Source: Bosea sp. BIWAKO-01
GTDB taxonomy: Bacteria; Pseudomonadota; Alphaproteobacteria; Rhizobiales; Beijerinckiaceae
Direction: 5' to 3'
Length of the DNA stretch: 64,000 bases
Assembly: GCF_001748145.1 (NCBI RefSeq)
Contig: NZ_BCQA01000001.1
Coordinates: 5,978,501-6,042,500, forward strand
How positions within the stretch are numbered: position 1 is the stretch's first letter; every line of letters begins with the position of its first letter. The position numbers were made by a program, and so were the translations under genes. The notes under the pieces are model-generated. The model was not told where the DNA came from. It searched no databases and saw only the letters and a program-made list of their open reading frames with translations. Positions 6,640-15,759 of the stretch are shown here, piece by piece.

Positions 6640-9571
6640 GATCCGCCTTCGTTTCAACGGGCAGGGTGAAGATGAACGTCGCCCCGCCGGGCTGATTGTT
6701 CTCGGCCCAGAGACGCCCGCCATGGGATTCGATGATTGTTCTAGAGATGGCCAAGCCCATGCCCATTCCATTGGGTTTCGTTGAGAAAAAGGGCTCGAAC
6801 ACCCTTTCAGGAGCGGCGATACCCGCACCCGTGTCCCGGACTTCGGTGCGGATCTGATCGCCGGCGCGCAGGCATCGGATGCGAAGCACCCCGCGCTGCG
6901 CCGGCTCCATCGCCTCCAGGCCGTTGCGGATCAGATTGACGAGAACCTGCTGGATCTGGGTCCGGTCCAGGTCCAGCGGCGGAAGCCCGGCCTCGACATC
7001 GACCTCGATGCGGAGGCGGCGCCGGGTCGCCTCTTCCGTCATCAAGCCCCGGGCCTCATGGAGAATGGCGTCGAGCTGGCAGGGGTCTCGCGCCTCGCCC
7101 GTCTGCCTGAACAGGGCGCGGACCCTACCGACGACGTCGGCGGCGGAATTCGCGTCGCGGATGATGCGCTCGACGGTCTTCTGCGCCCGCTCCAGATTGG
7201 GCGGGTCCGAGGTGAGCCAGCGCTGGCAGGCATGGGAATTGGCGACCACGGCGGCGAGCGGCTGGTTGACCTCATGGGCAATCGAGGCGGAGAGCTCTGC
7301 AAGGCTTGCGGCCTGGGCTGCGCGCGCCAGGCGTTCCTGCGTCAATGTCAGCGCCTCCTGCGCACGCACCTGATCTTCGATCTCGAAGCAGATGCCGTTC
7401 CACTGGACGATTTCCCCCTCGACATTCCGCATCGCCGCGGTTCGCGTCTCGACCCAGCGAAACGCGCCATCCGCCCGGCGCAGGCGGTGCTTCATCGCAT
7501 AGGAGGAGCCCGTCGCCAGCGAGAACCCATATTTCTCTTTGACGTCGGGGAGGTCGTCGGGATGGATGATCGCCTCGAGGGTACCGGCCAGGCCTGCCCT
7601 GCCCTCGTCATCCTCGTCGCCGAGCTTGTCCCCGAGCCCGAAGCCGAGAAATTCGCGCAGCTTCTCGCTTCGGTAGATCGGCGCCCCGTCCGGTGCGGCG
7701 CAGTAAATGAGGGCAGGCAGCGTCTCGACCAGCTGACGCAGCGAACGCTCGCTCTCCCTGAGCGCCTCCTCCACCCGAAGCTGATCGTCGATGTCGTGGG
7801 ACAGGCCGTACCATTGGACGATGCCGCCGCCTTCATCGCGGAGCGGCTCCGCGCGCCCGTCCATCCAGCGATAGACGCCATCATGGCGGCGCAGGCGGTA
7901 GCGCATCGAAAAGGCCTGGCCGCAGCGCAGGCAATGCTTCAGTTCGGCCCAGAGGCGATCGGCGTCGTCGGGATGGATGGCGGCCTTCAGGGCCGCCGCG
8001 TATGGCTCCGTCCGAGGCTGTTCAAGGCCGCCATCGTCAAGACCCAGGAAATCCGTGAAGCGGCGGTTGAAGAAGTTCGGCTCGCCCGTTGGCGTCAGCC
8101 GCCAGATGAAGCTCGGCACCAGATCGACCAGCCGCGTCAATTCCTGCTTCCGGAAATTCAGCTCCGTCTGCGTGGTGATCAGATCATGGATATCGACGGA
8201 TACGCCGTACCACCGAACGATCTTGCCCGTATCGTCACGCAAGGCTTCCGCACGCGTCTCGGTCCATCGATAGGTGCCGTCGGCGCGGTGCTGAAGGTAT
8301 TTCATGGCGTACGGAGCGCCCGTCACGACGGACTTGATGAAGGTCTGCTCCGCCAGCTCCAGATAGTTGGGGTGGATCATCTTTCTCAGCGACAGAGCCC
8401 CATCGGGCGCGGTGACCGTGTCTAGCGTGGCGCCGGTCACCTCCATCATCCGCTTGTTGAGATAGGCGGGCCGGCCCTCCGCCGTCATGCTCCAGATCAT
8501 GGCCGGGACCGTGTCGATCAACTGCGCGAGATGCTGCTCCCTCTCGCGCAGGGCGGCCTCGGTCTTCTTGTAGACGTCGATGTCGATCGAGGTGCCGAAC
8601 CAGCCTGTGATGCGTCCCTCGCCATCCCGCGTCGGCCGCGCCGAGATGCGGTGCCAGACATAGTGGCCCGTCGCGCGCAGCATCCGATACTCGATGTTCC
8701 ACGGCTCGCCCGTCTTCAGGCAATGGCGCAGGGTCGAGGCTGCCCTGTCGACATCCTCGGGATGGACGCCGCGCATCCAGCCGGCCTCGCCGCCATCGAT
8801 GAATTCACGCTCGCCGAGACGGCGGTTGAGATCCTCCAGGGCCATGTCGATGGCGACCTGTGCGGCAGGCGTCACATAGGTGAATTTGCCCATCGCGTCG
8901 AAGGCCCAGGCCTTGCCGTGCAGGCTCTCGATCACCTTGGCTGCACTGACCGCGTCCACGGTCTCGCCGAGGGATTGCGCGATGGTCCAGCGGTCGCCCG
9001 GCCTGGAGACCATGGCGTCGACATTCACGCTGACGCCATAGCCCGGCTCGGCACGCAGCTCGGCCCAGCGATAGCTGCCGTCCGGCTGGCGCAGCCGATA
9101 GCTCGTCACCTGGGGCACACCGGTCCAGAATGCGTAGGCCCCCGCCTGTGCGATCGCAGCCCTGTCCTCCGGGTGGACGGCACTCTCGGCCGCCTCGCCC
9201 GGAGCAGCTCCGAACCCGTCCGAACCGCCAGGCGCTTGCCGCGGCACTGTCCCGACCCGAGCGTTGGGGCGGGCCGGCTCGCGGAAAACCAGCACGCCGA
9301 TGCAAGCGGCAACCAGGAGGAAGGCCCCGAGCGACAGCGCGGCCTCCCGAATGGCGCCCGGATACAGAAGCGCGGCGACGGTCGCCCCGGCAAGGGCGGC
9401 GAGCAGCGCGGCCCAGAGCGACACAAGCAGATGGCCGCGCGCATGGAGAAAGACTGCGCCGAGCGGAGCCAGGAGGCCGAAGGGAGTTCCGGCCAGCCAG
9501 CAAGCTGACAAACCCAGAGCCAGCGTCCCGACGATCAGGGCCGACGGCGTTCGATGAAGCGCTGCGATCAT
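6629..9571 (-). CDS. Membrane-bound multi-PAS sensor histidine kinase
   Basis: Sensor kinase of 980 aa that opens a signalling operon. Three or four hydrophobic segments fill residues 1-100. Then come about five PAS/PAC units, four of them with a clear PAC motif of the type YRWxExRAEPxRD...GxxxQWYGxxxDI. HisKA has His766 in SIAHEVNQPLAAV, and HATPase_c has N-box LVNLIRNGLEAM, G1 DTGAGI and G2 GMGMGLAIS. The kinase core is of the FixL/DctB-like class that lacks a receiver domain. No haem-binding FixL signature is obvious, so the signal is unknown. SD GGAGG precedes ATG 9571. The stacked PAS units look like recent tandem duplication. Confidence 0.95.
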   Translation of the reverse strand: MIAALHRTPSALIVGTLALGLSACWLAGTPFGLLAPLGAVFLHARGHLLVSLWAALLAALAGATVAALLYPGAIREAALSLGAFLLVAACIGVLVFREPARPNARVGTVPRQAPGGSDGFGAAPGEAAESAVHPEDRAAIAQAGAYAFWTGVPQVTSYRLRQPDGSYRWAELRAEPGYGVSVNVDAMVSRPGDRWTIAQSLGETVDAVSAAKVIESLHGKAWAFDAMGKFTYVTPAAQVAIDMALEDLNRRLGEREFIDGGEAGWMRGVHPEDVDRAASTLRHCLKTGEPWNIEYRMLRATGHYVWHRISARPTRDGEGRITGWFGTSIDIDVYKKTEAALREREQHLAQLIDTVPAMIWSMTAEGRPAYLNKRMMEVTGATLDTVTAPDGALSLRKMIHPNYLELAEQTFIKSVVTGAPYAMKYLQHRADGTYRWTETRAEALRDDTGKIVRWYGVSVDIHDLITTQTELNFRKQELTRLVDLVPSFIWRLTPTGEPNFFNRRFTDFLGLDDGGLEQPRTEPYAAALKAAIHPDDADRLWAELKHCLRCGQAFSMRYRLRRHDGVYRWMDGRAEPLRDEGGGIVQWYGLSHDIDDQLRVEEALRESERSLRQLVETLPALIYCAAPDGAPIYRSEKLREFLGFGLGDKLGDEDDEGRAGLAGTLEAIIHPDDLPDVKEKYGFSLATGSSYAMKHRLRRADGAFRWVETRTAAMRNVEGEIVQWNGICFEIEDQVRAQEALTLTQERLARAAQAASLAELSASIAHEVNQPLAAVVANSHACQRWLTSDPPNLERAQKTVERIIRDANSAADVVGRVRALFRQTGEARDPCQLDAILHEARGLMTEEATRRRLRIEVDVEAGLPPLDLDRTQIQQVLVNLIRNGLEAMEPAQRGVLRIRCLRAGDQIRTEVRDTGAGIAAPERVFEPFFSTKPNGMGMGLAISRTIIESHGGRLWAENNQPGGATFIFTLPVETKADHDR

Positions 9572-9706
9572 GGTCGGCTGCTCCCTCCGGGGACGGAATG
9601 CCTGGAAACCGTCACAGCTTCACTAGCACCAGTCCTCGAAGACACGGCTGGCAAACTCAGGAAAACCTAACGCCGGGACGCCTCGCCCGCACTTATGGAA
9701 ATCCAT

Positions 9707-9741
9707 GACTTGCACGTCGCTGTGCAGGCGGGTTGCAAGTC
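9707..9741. promoter_or_regulatory. Dyad in the mscS-kinase intergenic region
   Basis: GACTTGCA (9707-9714) and TGCAAGTC (9734-9741) are perfect 8-bp inverted repeats 19 nt apart. They lie about 75 nt past the mscS stop and 135 nt before the kinase start. This could be a terminator stem or an operator. Confidence 0.35.
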
Positions 9742-9812
9742 GCATCGGACGGGCGCGCGCCAGCACGCGCAGGATGCCCGCCGCCAGTTTCCGCTGGCGC
9801 CCTGCTGCGGCC

Positions 9813-10760
9813 TTAAGCGGGCATCGCCAGCGAAAGACCGCGTGCACCGCATTGGTCATGGATGAGGTCGATGATCTCGTTCCTGGCGGATATCCCCATG
9901 GCGAGGCTCGCGACACGGAACTGCAACTCCACGTCGATCGCAGCCGCATCGATGGCCTTCAGGGCAACGGCCGGCGCCGGGTCCTTGACGATCCGGGTAC
10001 TGGTCTCGAGCACGGAGCGCATGACCTCTTCGACGACGCATGGCCTTTGCCCCGCGGCAAAGCGCAGACTCAGGGTGATGAGGTGCGACTCGTCAGGGCG
10101 GCTCAGGCTGGTCAGGCTCTGTTTGGCGAGCACGCTGTTCGGCAGCACGACGACATTGTTCACCCCGGTCAGCAGGTTGGTGGAGCGCCAGTTGGTTTCG
10201 GTGACACGGCCCGCAGTGCCGTCGCTCAACTGGACCCAGTCACCGATCGCGTAGGCCTTGCCGAGCGTCAGGGCGATGCCGGAAAAGACATCGCCGAGCG
10301 TATTCTGCAACGCCAGGCCCAGGATGACGGCGACGACGCCCGAGGTCGTCGCCAGGGTGGCTATCGGCATGCCGAAGACGAACCCCATGACCGACAGCGC
10401 CACGCCGAGATAGATGACGGCAACGGCCATATCCAGGATGAGATGCGCTTCCCTCGGCTTGCGATTGAGCCTGACATAGATGTGGATGAAGCCGATGATC
10501 GTCCACGCGAGATGGGTCCACCAGAGGATCAGCGCCGATTTGGCGAGCAGCGGAGCAAAACCCTCGGTGTAGATGCGATCGGGCTGATGTGGAGCGATGT
10601 CTCCAATGCTGAGCATCAGGCTCATGCCGGTGAAGAACAGGATCTGGACGATCAGGCGACCGGTCGGCCGGTTGCAGCCCTGAACGTGCCACACGACGAT
10701 GCCGGCAGCACCGAGCACGTTGATCAGGACAAGCGACAGGAAGTGGTCATCACCGAACAT
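9813..10760 (-). CDS. MscS-family mechanosensitive ion channel
   Basis: Inner-membrane channel protein (315 aa) that would open under hypo-osmotic tension. About four hydrophobic segments precede the pore helix, which is Gly/Ala-rich (TTSGVVAVILGLALQNT). The beta domain follows with GDWVQL and NNVVVLPNSVL, the conserved MscS signature. The C-terminal alpha/beta domain ends at MPA. It is longer than MscS (286 aa) because of an extra N-terminal pair of helices. No strong SD is seen before ATG 10760. It lacks the cyclic-nucleotide-binding tail of some rhizobial homologues. Confidence 0.93.
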   Translation of the reverse strand: MFGDDHFLSLVLINVLGAAGIVVWHVQGCNRPTGRLIVQILFFTGMSLMLSIGDIAPHQPDRIYTEGFAPLLAKSALILWWTHLAWTIIGFIHIYVRLNRKPREAHLILDMAVAVIYLGVALSVMGFVFGMPIATLATTSGVVAVILGLALQNTLGDVFSGIALTLGKAYAIGDWVQLSDGTAGRVTETNWRSTNLLTGVNNVVVLPNSVLAKQSLTSLSRPDESHLITLSLRFAAGQRPCVVEEVMRSVLETSTRIVKDPAPAVALKAIDAAAIDVELQFRVASLAMGISARNEIIDLIHDQCGARGLSLAMPA

Positions 10761-10859
10761 GGGGGATTCACCGATAGCGGTTGGTCATGCCGAAGGGCGG
10801 CCAGGCACCGGATCGGGCTGCCGGATCGTGCAACCGGATCGTGCACCTGGCCTGTTCCT

Positions 10860-11285
10860 CTATTTCTTGAGCGGGAATGTCAGCTCCTGCTGGGCGGTAT
10901 CGACCACGAAGACAGCGAGCAGTTTTGCGGGTTGCGTCTTGCTGGCGTTTTCGCTGACGCCGTGGCGGTCTCCCGGCAGCTCCGAAAAGCTTTCGCCGGC
11001 CCGATAGTCTTTGACGGGGCCATCATTGACCTGACTGCGGATCACCCCTTCGAGGACGGTCGCGTAGATGAAGGCGGAGGTCGGATGGGTGTGGCCCTCC
11101 GAAAAGCCGCCCGGAGCGTACTCCACGAGAACGCCCCTCATGCTCTTACCGGGCACGTTCGGCAGGACATGGTCATAGACCAACGTGACCTTTGCGCCCT
11201 CCCCGCCCCCGGGCGTGTCATGCGCCAGGGCCGGCCCCGACAGAAGGGCCGTCAACACGACCGCAGACCCTAACAGCTTGATCAT
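10860..11285 (-). CDS. Secreted cupin-domain protein
   Basis: Small periplasmic protein (141 aa) with a Sec signal peptide (MIKLLGSAVVLTALLSGPALA, cut in ALA-H) and one cupin barrel. Metal ligands are visible as EGHTHPTSAFIYATVLEG (HxH...), and a later His is in GDRHGVSEN. The open frame extends far upstream, but ATG 11285 is chosen because AAAGGA precedes it by 8 nt and it begins the signal peptide. It follows the NmrA-like gene by 62 nt in the same direction, so the two are probably co-transcribed. Function unknown; such proteins are often found next to redox enzymes. Confidence 0.88.
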   Translation of the reverse strand: MIKLLGSAVVLTALLSGPALAHDTPGGGEGAKVTLVYDHVLPNVPGKSMRGVLVEYAPGGFSEGHTHPTSAFIYATVLEGVIRSQVNDGPVKDYRAGESFSELPGDRHGVSENASKTQPAKLLAVFVVDTAQQELTFPLKK

Positions 11286-11347
11286 ATCCAGCGTCCTTTC
11301 ATGGTTCAGGCACCGGGCCGCATCGGATGCGGCCCATGCGCAGGCGG

Positions 11348-12100
11348 TTACTTGCGCGGAGCGGTCGCGAACCAGCGCTCGAAATCGATGCGGCCGAGGC
11401 GGGGCTTGTCGTCGGAGACGAGTGAGCCGTCCTCCAATCTGGTCCCGAAATACTGGGCATCGGGATCTGCGACGACGGCGCGGCTGTCTCCGATCGCCTT
11501 GAGGTAGCGCGCGACGAAATCGCAAAGCCGCGCGCGTTCCGGGCCGGCGATTTCGATGATGCCATTGGCCGGGGCGGCCAGGGCGGCCTGCGCCACGAAA
11601 TCGGCGACATCGTCGGACGCGATCGGCTGGAGGTTGCCCGTCGACAGGCGGGTCGTGTCGCCGACCGTGCCGGCCTGGGCGATGCCGCCGAGGAATTCCA
11701 GGAACTGCGTGGACCGCAGGATCGTATAGGGAATGCCGGATTCCCTGACGATCTTTTCCTGCGCGACCTTGGCGCGGAGATAGCCGCTATCGGGCAGCCG
11801 GTCGGCGCCGACGATGGAGAGCGCGACATGGTGCTTCACGCCGGCCTGCTTTGCCGCAGCCATCAGGTTCCCTCCCGAAACCCGGAAGAATTCGAGCACG
11901 GCCTTGTCCTCGAAGGATGGCGAGTTCGCGAGGTCGATGACCACCTCGGCCGCCTTGAGGGCCTCCGCCAAGCCTTCACCGGTTATCGTATTGACGCCGG
12001 TATTGGGGGCCGCCGCAATGACCTCGTGCCCCTGCTTGCGCAGGCGCTCCGCGGTCTTGGAACCGATCAGGCCGGTGCCACCGATGATGACGATTTTCAT
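11348..12100 (-). CDS. NmrA/atypical SDR NAD(P)-binding protein
   Basis: Rossmann-fold protein (250 aa) with the dinucleotide motif IGGTGLIG at residues 6-13. It has ILRSTQFLEF in the centre, typical of NmrA-like and quinone-reductase-2-like proteins. No Tyr-x3-Lys pair of the classical SDRs is obvious apart from GYLRAK. ATG 12100 is preceded by AGGAG at 7 nt; the frame upstream of it is a non-coding extension. First gene of a probable two-gene unit with the secreted cupin. It may sense or reduce NAD(P)-linked substrates; activity cannot be read from sequence. Confidence 0.88.
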   Translation of the reverse strand: MKIVIIGGTGLIGSKTAERLRKQGHEVIAAAPNTGVNTITGEGLAEALKAAEVVIDLANSPSFEDKAVLEFFRVSGGNLMAAAKQAGVKHHVALSIVGADRLPDSGYLRAKVAQEKIVRESGIPYTILRSTQFLEFLGGIAQAGTVGDTTRLSTGNLQPIASDDVADFVAQAALAAPANGIIEIAGPERARLCDFVARYLKAIGDSRAVVADPDAQYFGTRLEDGSLVSDDKPRLGRIDFERWFATAPRK

Positions 12101-12247
12101 GAGATGTCTCCTTTCGCGGCCGTCCATGCGGCACGCCGTTCGATAGGCCCTGAGGGCGAGCGGCCTCATCGAGGCCGGGCTCGTCGGCCAAACCGGGCAT
12201 GGGCTCGGAGGCTGCACGCCCTGGTTCGGCCCCGACCAAAGAGGTCG

Positions 12248-13165
12248 TCAGTAGTCCCAGAAGACCGGGACGAAGCGGAAGGCATCGCCCTCGACCGCCA
12301 CGCGGCCGACGGAGGGGAATGGCAGGTGGGTGGCGACCAGCTGTTCGCCGGTCGCGGCGAGCTCCGTCAAGAGACGGACACGAACGCGGGCCGCCTCCTC
12401 GGGGGCGTGTTCGAAACCGTTGTGCCAGTCGGGGTGGTCGAACCCGACCGCAAAAACGGCATCTCCGGCGAATGTCAGGCGGTCTGCGCCGGATGCCAGG
12501 CGGACGACGCTGTGCCCGGGCGTGTGGCCTCCGGTGCGATGAACAACCACGCCTGGCGCCACCTCGTGCGTCTCATCGAACGGCCGCAACTGCTCGCGAT
12601 AATCTTGCGCGAACCGCTTCGCGGCTGCCCGGAGCGCGTCCGGGAACCCCGGCGGCATGACGGCGTGGGTGAAGTCGGGCGACTCCCAGAACGTGATCTC
12701 GGCCGCCGCCACATGGATCCGCAGGTCCGGACGCAGCCGGTCCTTCACCCCGTCGACGAGGAGCCCGCCGATATGGTCCATGTGCATATGGGTCAGCACC
12801 ACGTCGGTGACCGATGCGAGATCGATGCCGGCCGCCTCCAGTCGCCTGACCAGCTGCCCTGCCCGCGGCAGGTTCAGGTTCGGGTCCAGGCCCAGCCCGG
12901 CGTCGATGAGGATGGTCTGGCTGCCACTGCGGACCACGACCACGTTCAGCGACCAGTCGAAAGCGTCGGGCGGCAGGAACATGTCGTTCAGCCAGGCCGC
13001 CCGCGCGGCCGGCTCGGCGTTGTGTCCCAGCATCTTGGTGGGAAGCGGCAGCACCCCGTCGCTGACCACCAGCACGTCAATCTCGCCGATCCGCACCGCG
13101 TAGCGCGATGGCACCAATTCTTCGGGCCCCGGCGTGGCGGGGCGTGAGGCGATGTCCAGGCTCAT
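12248..13165 (-). CDS. MBL-fold metallo-hydrolase
   Basis: Metallo-beta-lactamase-fold enzyme (305 aa). The two-metal site is built from LTHMHMDHIGG (HxHxDH), a His in TGGHTPGHS, an Asp in TFAGDAV and a late His in ATHLPFPS. No signal peptide. This resembles the group that includes lactonases and other hydrolases with N-terminal loop DGVLPL; AHL lactonase is possible but not proven. SD AGGAG lies 6 nt before ATG 13165. Monocistronic: 147 nt separate it from the NmrA-like gene downstream. Confidence 0.92.
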   Translation of the reverse strand: MSLDIASRPATPGPEELVPSRYAVRIGEIDVLVVSDGVLPLPTKMLGHNAEPAARAAWLNDMFLPPDAFDWSLNVVVVRSGSQTILIDAGLGLDPNLNLPRAGQLVRRLEAAGIDLASVTDVVLTHMHMDHIGGLLVDGVKDRLRPDLRIHVAAAEITFWESPDFTHAVMPPGFPDALRAAAKRFAQDYREQLRPFDETHEVAPGVVVHRTGGHTPGHSVVRLASGADRLTFAGDAVFAVGFDHPDWHNGFEHAPEEAARVRVRLLTELAATGEQLVATHLPFPSVGRVAVEGDAFRFVPVFWDY

Positions 13166-13793
13166 GTCTGTCTCCTACTGACCACCGTTCCATTCACGGC
13201 ATCGACGACGCTAGGTTGAGCCGTCCAAGCGGTCGATTGGGTCTGAGGATAGGGTGAACCATACCATGTTATAGGTCCGCATCATCAGTTGATGGGGTGT
13301 CGAATACTGGGCGAATTCTGCGGCACGGCGGCGGACCATCAATCGCGAATGGCGATCGACGGAATGCAAACCGGAGCGTCAGACGCGGCATCAGCTGGCA
13401 GCCTCGGAGAGCGCCATCAGAATGCGCCGCCTGCGACCCGAAGCGGCGATGATCCGCCCTCGTCGAGCGGCTTGGTTTGAATGTTGGGGGATGGTTGGGC
13501 TTTGAGCCGGCGCGACGCAGCCCGTCCTGGCGCCAGCTGCGCTGATCCAGCCCTGGAACGCCGGCAGACGGTTCGGATTGCGCGGCCGGAGGGCAGCCGG
13601 CAGCCGCGACTAAGCGTCATGACACCCAAGCGGGATTGGGATTGCCACCGCCTGATTGTGTTTCGGCGCGGGAGCGCGATGACGTTCCATGGCGTCCAGG
13701 CCATTGCCTGGAAAGCTTATCGGCTTTGGAAGGGCGCCCCGATATCGATCGAGCAAGCCCGGCCCGATTGACCGGCAGGGCTGAGGGCGCGAG
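13166..13793. other. Gene-free stretch upstream of the MBL gene
   Basis: About 630 bp with several short open frames on both strands (longest 96 codons, 13481-13771 +). None has a credible SD, family motif or normal codon use. The first 120 bp should hold the promoter of the MBL gene; nothing else is recognisable. Confidence 0.4.
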
Positions 13794-13819
13794 GGCTGCG
13801 GGGGTCCGCCCCCGCAGCC
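13794..13819 (-). terminator. Strong hairpin terminator after the secreted hydrolase gene
   Basis: Perfect 11-bp arms GGCTGCGGGGG (13794-13804) and CCCCCGCAGCC (13809-13819) with a 4-nt loop. On the minus strand it begins 6 nt after the hydrolase stop codon. No U-tract follows, as is common in GC-rich alphaproteobacteria. Confidence 0.7.
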
Positions 13820-13825
13820 GCCGGT

Positions 13826-14632
13826 TCACCGCGGCGAGGCAGCCAGCTCAATCAGGGCGGCGACCTCGGCGGGGGGGGGACGCGATATCATCAGGGCGTG
13901 GGACGCGCCCTTGACCACAACGGTCTTCACCGACCGCGCGCGCTGCGCCATGAAATCCATCACCGCCGGCGGGATGTTCCGATCACCCGTGCCGTAGATC
14001 ATGTAGGACGGCAGCGCCTTCCACGACGGCACGCCGGAGGGCTCCGTCAGCGCGGCCTCGGCGACGGGGCGCTGGGTCGCGGCCATCAGTGCCGCCTGCC
14101 CGCCTGGAACATCGGCCGCGAACTGCGCCCGGAACGTGTCCGGCCTGATATAGAGATTGCGTCCACCACCCGGCAATGCGACGGGCTGGAGGGCGCTTCC
14201 CAGCGTGCTTCCCGGGAACTTGCCGGAGAGGGACAGGCTGGATTCCCCCGCCTCCGGCGCAAACCCGGCCACATAGACCAGCGCCTTCACATTCGCTTGC
14301 CCATTCGCAGCCTCGGTGATCACCGGGCCGCCATAGGAATGGCCGACCAGCACCACCGGGCCAGGGATCGAGCGGATGATCGTTGCGACTTCCGCCGCGT
14401 CCCCCTTCACGCTGCGCAGCGGATTGGCGGCGGCGATGGTGTCGTAGCCGCGCCTGTTCAACCGCGCGATCACCGCATTCCAGCTCGCGGATTCGGCGAA
14501 GGCGCCGTGCACCAGGATGATGGTCGGCCTGGCCTGCGGCGCCGCCTGCGCCGATTGTCCTGCCGCTCCGGCCAGCGTCGCGGCGGCGGCCAGGACGAAG
14601 ACATTCATTCTCATCGATGGTCTCCTGCTCAT
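13826..14632 (-). CDS. Secreted alpha/beta hydrolase
   Basis: Exported serine hydrolase (268 aa). A signal peptide ends near SAQAAP, followed by the fold start ILVHGAFAES, nucleophile Ser in VGHSYGGP, acid in IYGTGDRNIP and His in GASHAL. It resembles small esterase/salicylate-esterase-like hydrolases. Two in-frame starts each have AGGAG 7 nt upstream: ATG 14632 (MSRRPSMRMN) and ATG 14614 (MRMNVFV). The longer form only adds a more basic n-region to the signal peptide. It ends in a clear hairpin. The substrate is unknown. Confidence 0.9.
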   Translation of the reverse strand: MSRRPSMRMNVFVLAAAATLAGAAGQSAQAAPQARPTIILVHGAFAESASWNAVIARLNRRGYDTIAAANPLRSVKGDAAEVATIIRSIPGPVVLVGHSYGGPVITEAANGQANVKALVYVAGFAPEAGESSLSLSGKFPGSTLGSALQPVALPGGGRNLYIRPDTFRAQFAADVPGGQAALMAATQRPVAEAALTEPSGVPSWKALPSYMIYGTGDRNIPPAVMDFMAQRARSVKTVVVKGASHALMISRPPPAEVAALIELAASPR

Positions 14633-14798
14633 GGGTGTTCTCCTGAATTGTCCGAGGTTCGGGATGAGCATGGGCACCGCGCGTGGCAGCGCCTATCTGT
14701 TCAGGGAGTTGGCCAACCCATCCGAAGATCCAGGTCCTGCTGGACCGATGGCAGGACAGGACGGGGCGCAACGATCGGCCGGCTGGAAGCGCCCCACC

Positions 14799-15262
14799 TC
14801 AGGCGGCCGCCGCCTTGCCTGCCGGGGAGCGCCGTAGCGCCCAGAAGGTCAGCGCCAATCCGAGAAGAGCCGGAAGCGTCACCGCCGGAAAGTCCCGCGG
14901 AATCACCGCGGGCGAGCAGATCCCGACCGCAACCTCCCAGAAATGGAAGAGCGCGTGCGCGCAAACCCAGGACGTGGCGGCGGGCCCACAACCCGAGGCG
15001 TCGCTCGGGCAGGACCAGGCCGAGACCGAAGGCGACGCCGAGGAAGAGCTGGATCATCCCGATGTCGCGAACGAAATGCTGGTTGAAGAAGCCGGTGTCG
15101 GTCACGCCCGGCACCAGTTCGTACCAGGCCAGGGGGGCGATGAGCATGAAGAGGCCATTCGCGGACAGGAATTATCCCGTTGAAGGCCACCATGGTGATG
15201 ACCGCCGCAGGGGCGACCCGGTTGGGAGGCAGGATGGCCTCGCTCATGAAGAGTTCTTTCAT
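14799..15262 (-). pseudogene. Small integral membrane protein gene disrupted by two +1 frameshifts
   Basis: The coding potential moves through three frames. It starts MKELFMSEAILPPN (ATG 15262, SD GAGAGG) to NGII. After a shift near 15165 it continues LSANGLFMLIAPLAWYELV... to LGLWA. After a second shift near 14990 it continues AATSWVCAHALFHFWEVAVG... to KAAAA, with a stop at 14799-14801. Each shift is explained by one extra base in a C-rich run on the minus strand. Restored, it would be a protein of about 153 aa with three or four membrane segments. Either a young pseudogene or two sequencing errors in homopolymers. Function of the intact family is not known to me. Confidence 0.7.
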
Positions 15263-15759
15263 CGTCGCCTCTCGCTGAAGGGCGCCGGCCACCATGCCGC
15301 CGGGAACAGCGCGGAGCAGGCTGGCAGCGCCGGGAAACGAGAGGAATTCTTCAAGCCAAAAGCCTGGAGCACCATTGGGCCTGCCGGCGTCCATTCTCGA
15401 TAAATGTCAGGCTGGCCTATCCCTTGGCATAGGGTCGACAGCGCTAAGCCCTGCGCAGGGCTCGCCGCCCCCGCCCGTGGCCGTCCTTCCGGCTCTCGGC
15501 AAGCACGGCGGCAGCAGGCTATCGGGTGCAGGGTATCGGCGGGTTTGAGCGATAGGCAGGCCATGCGCCAGTATCGAGCGCCGCCTGATAATACCGCTCG
15601 CAACATCGCCGGCAAACGGTAGCGCCAGCCTCTCGGCCCGCCGTGCCTGCCCGGGGAACAGCCTTTTTCGGATGGTCAAAGAGAAACGCGCGCAGGGCAT
15701 CCCACCTGGAAGCATTACGCACCTTTGCCCTACACATGGGCGCGCGGTAAAACGCACCA
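15263..15759. other. Gene-free stretch with a perfect 16-bp palindrome
   Basis: Nearly 500 bp with no credible gene. The only clear structure is the uninterrupted palindrome AGCCCTGCGCAGGGCT at 15447-15462, which could be an operator or the tip of a hairpin. The distal end should contain the promoter of the DUF2721 gene; no strong SD precedes its ATG. Confidence 0.45.

Noticed and set aside
6640..6828. N-terminal extension of the FixJ-type regulator
   Set aside because: These 63 codons overlap the kinase gene and have no receiver homology; ATG 6639 begins a canonical receiver.
12248..13165. Acyl-homoserine lactone quorum-quenching enzyme
   Set aside because: The HxHxDH site is shared by many MBL-fold hydrolases, and there is no quorum-sensing gene nearby; only the fold can be claimed.
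13289..13771. Two small plus-strand open frames (63 and 96 codons) upstream of the MBL gene
   Set aside because: No SD at suitable distance, no motif, and codon pattern unlike the real genes of this window.
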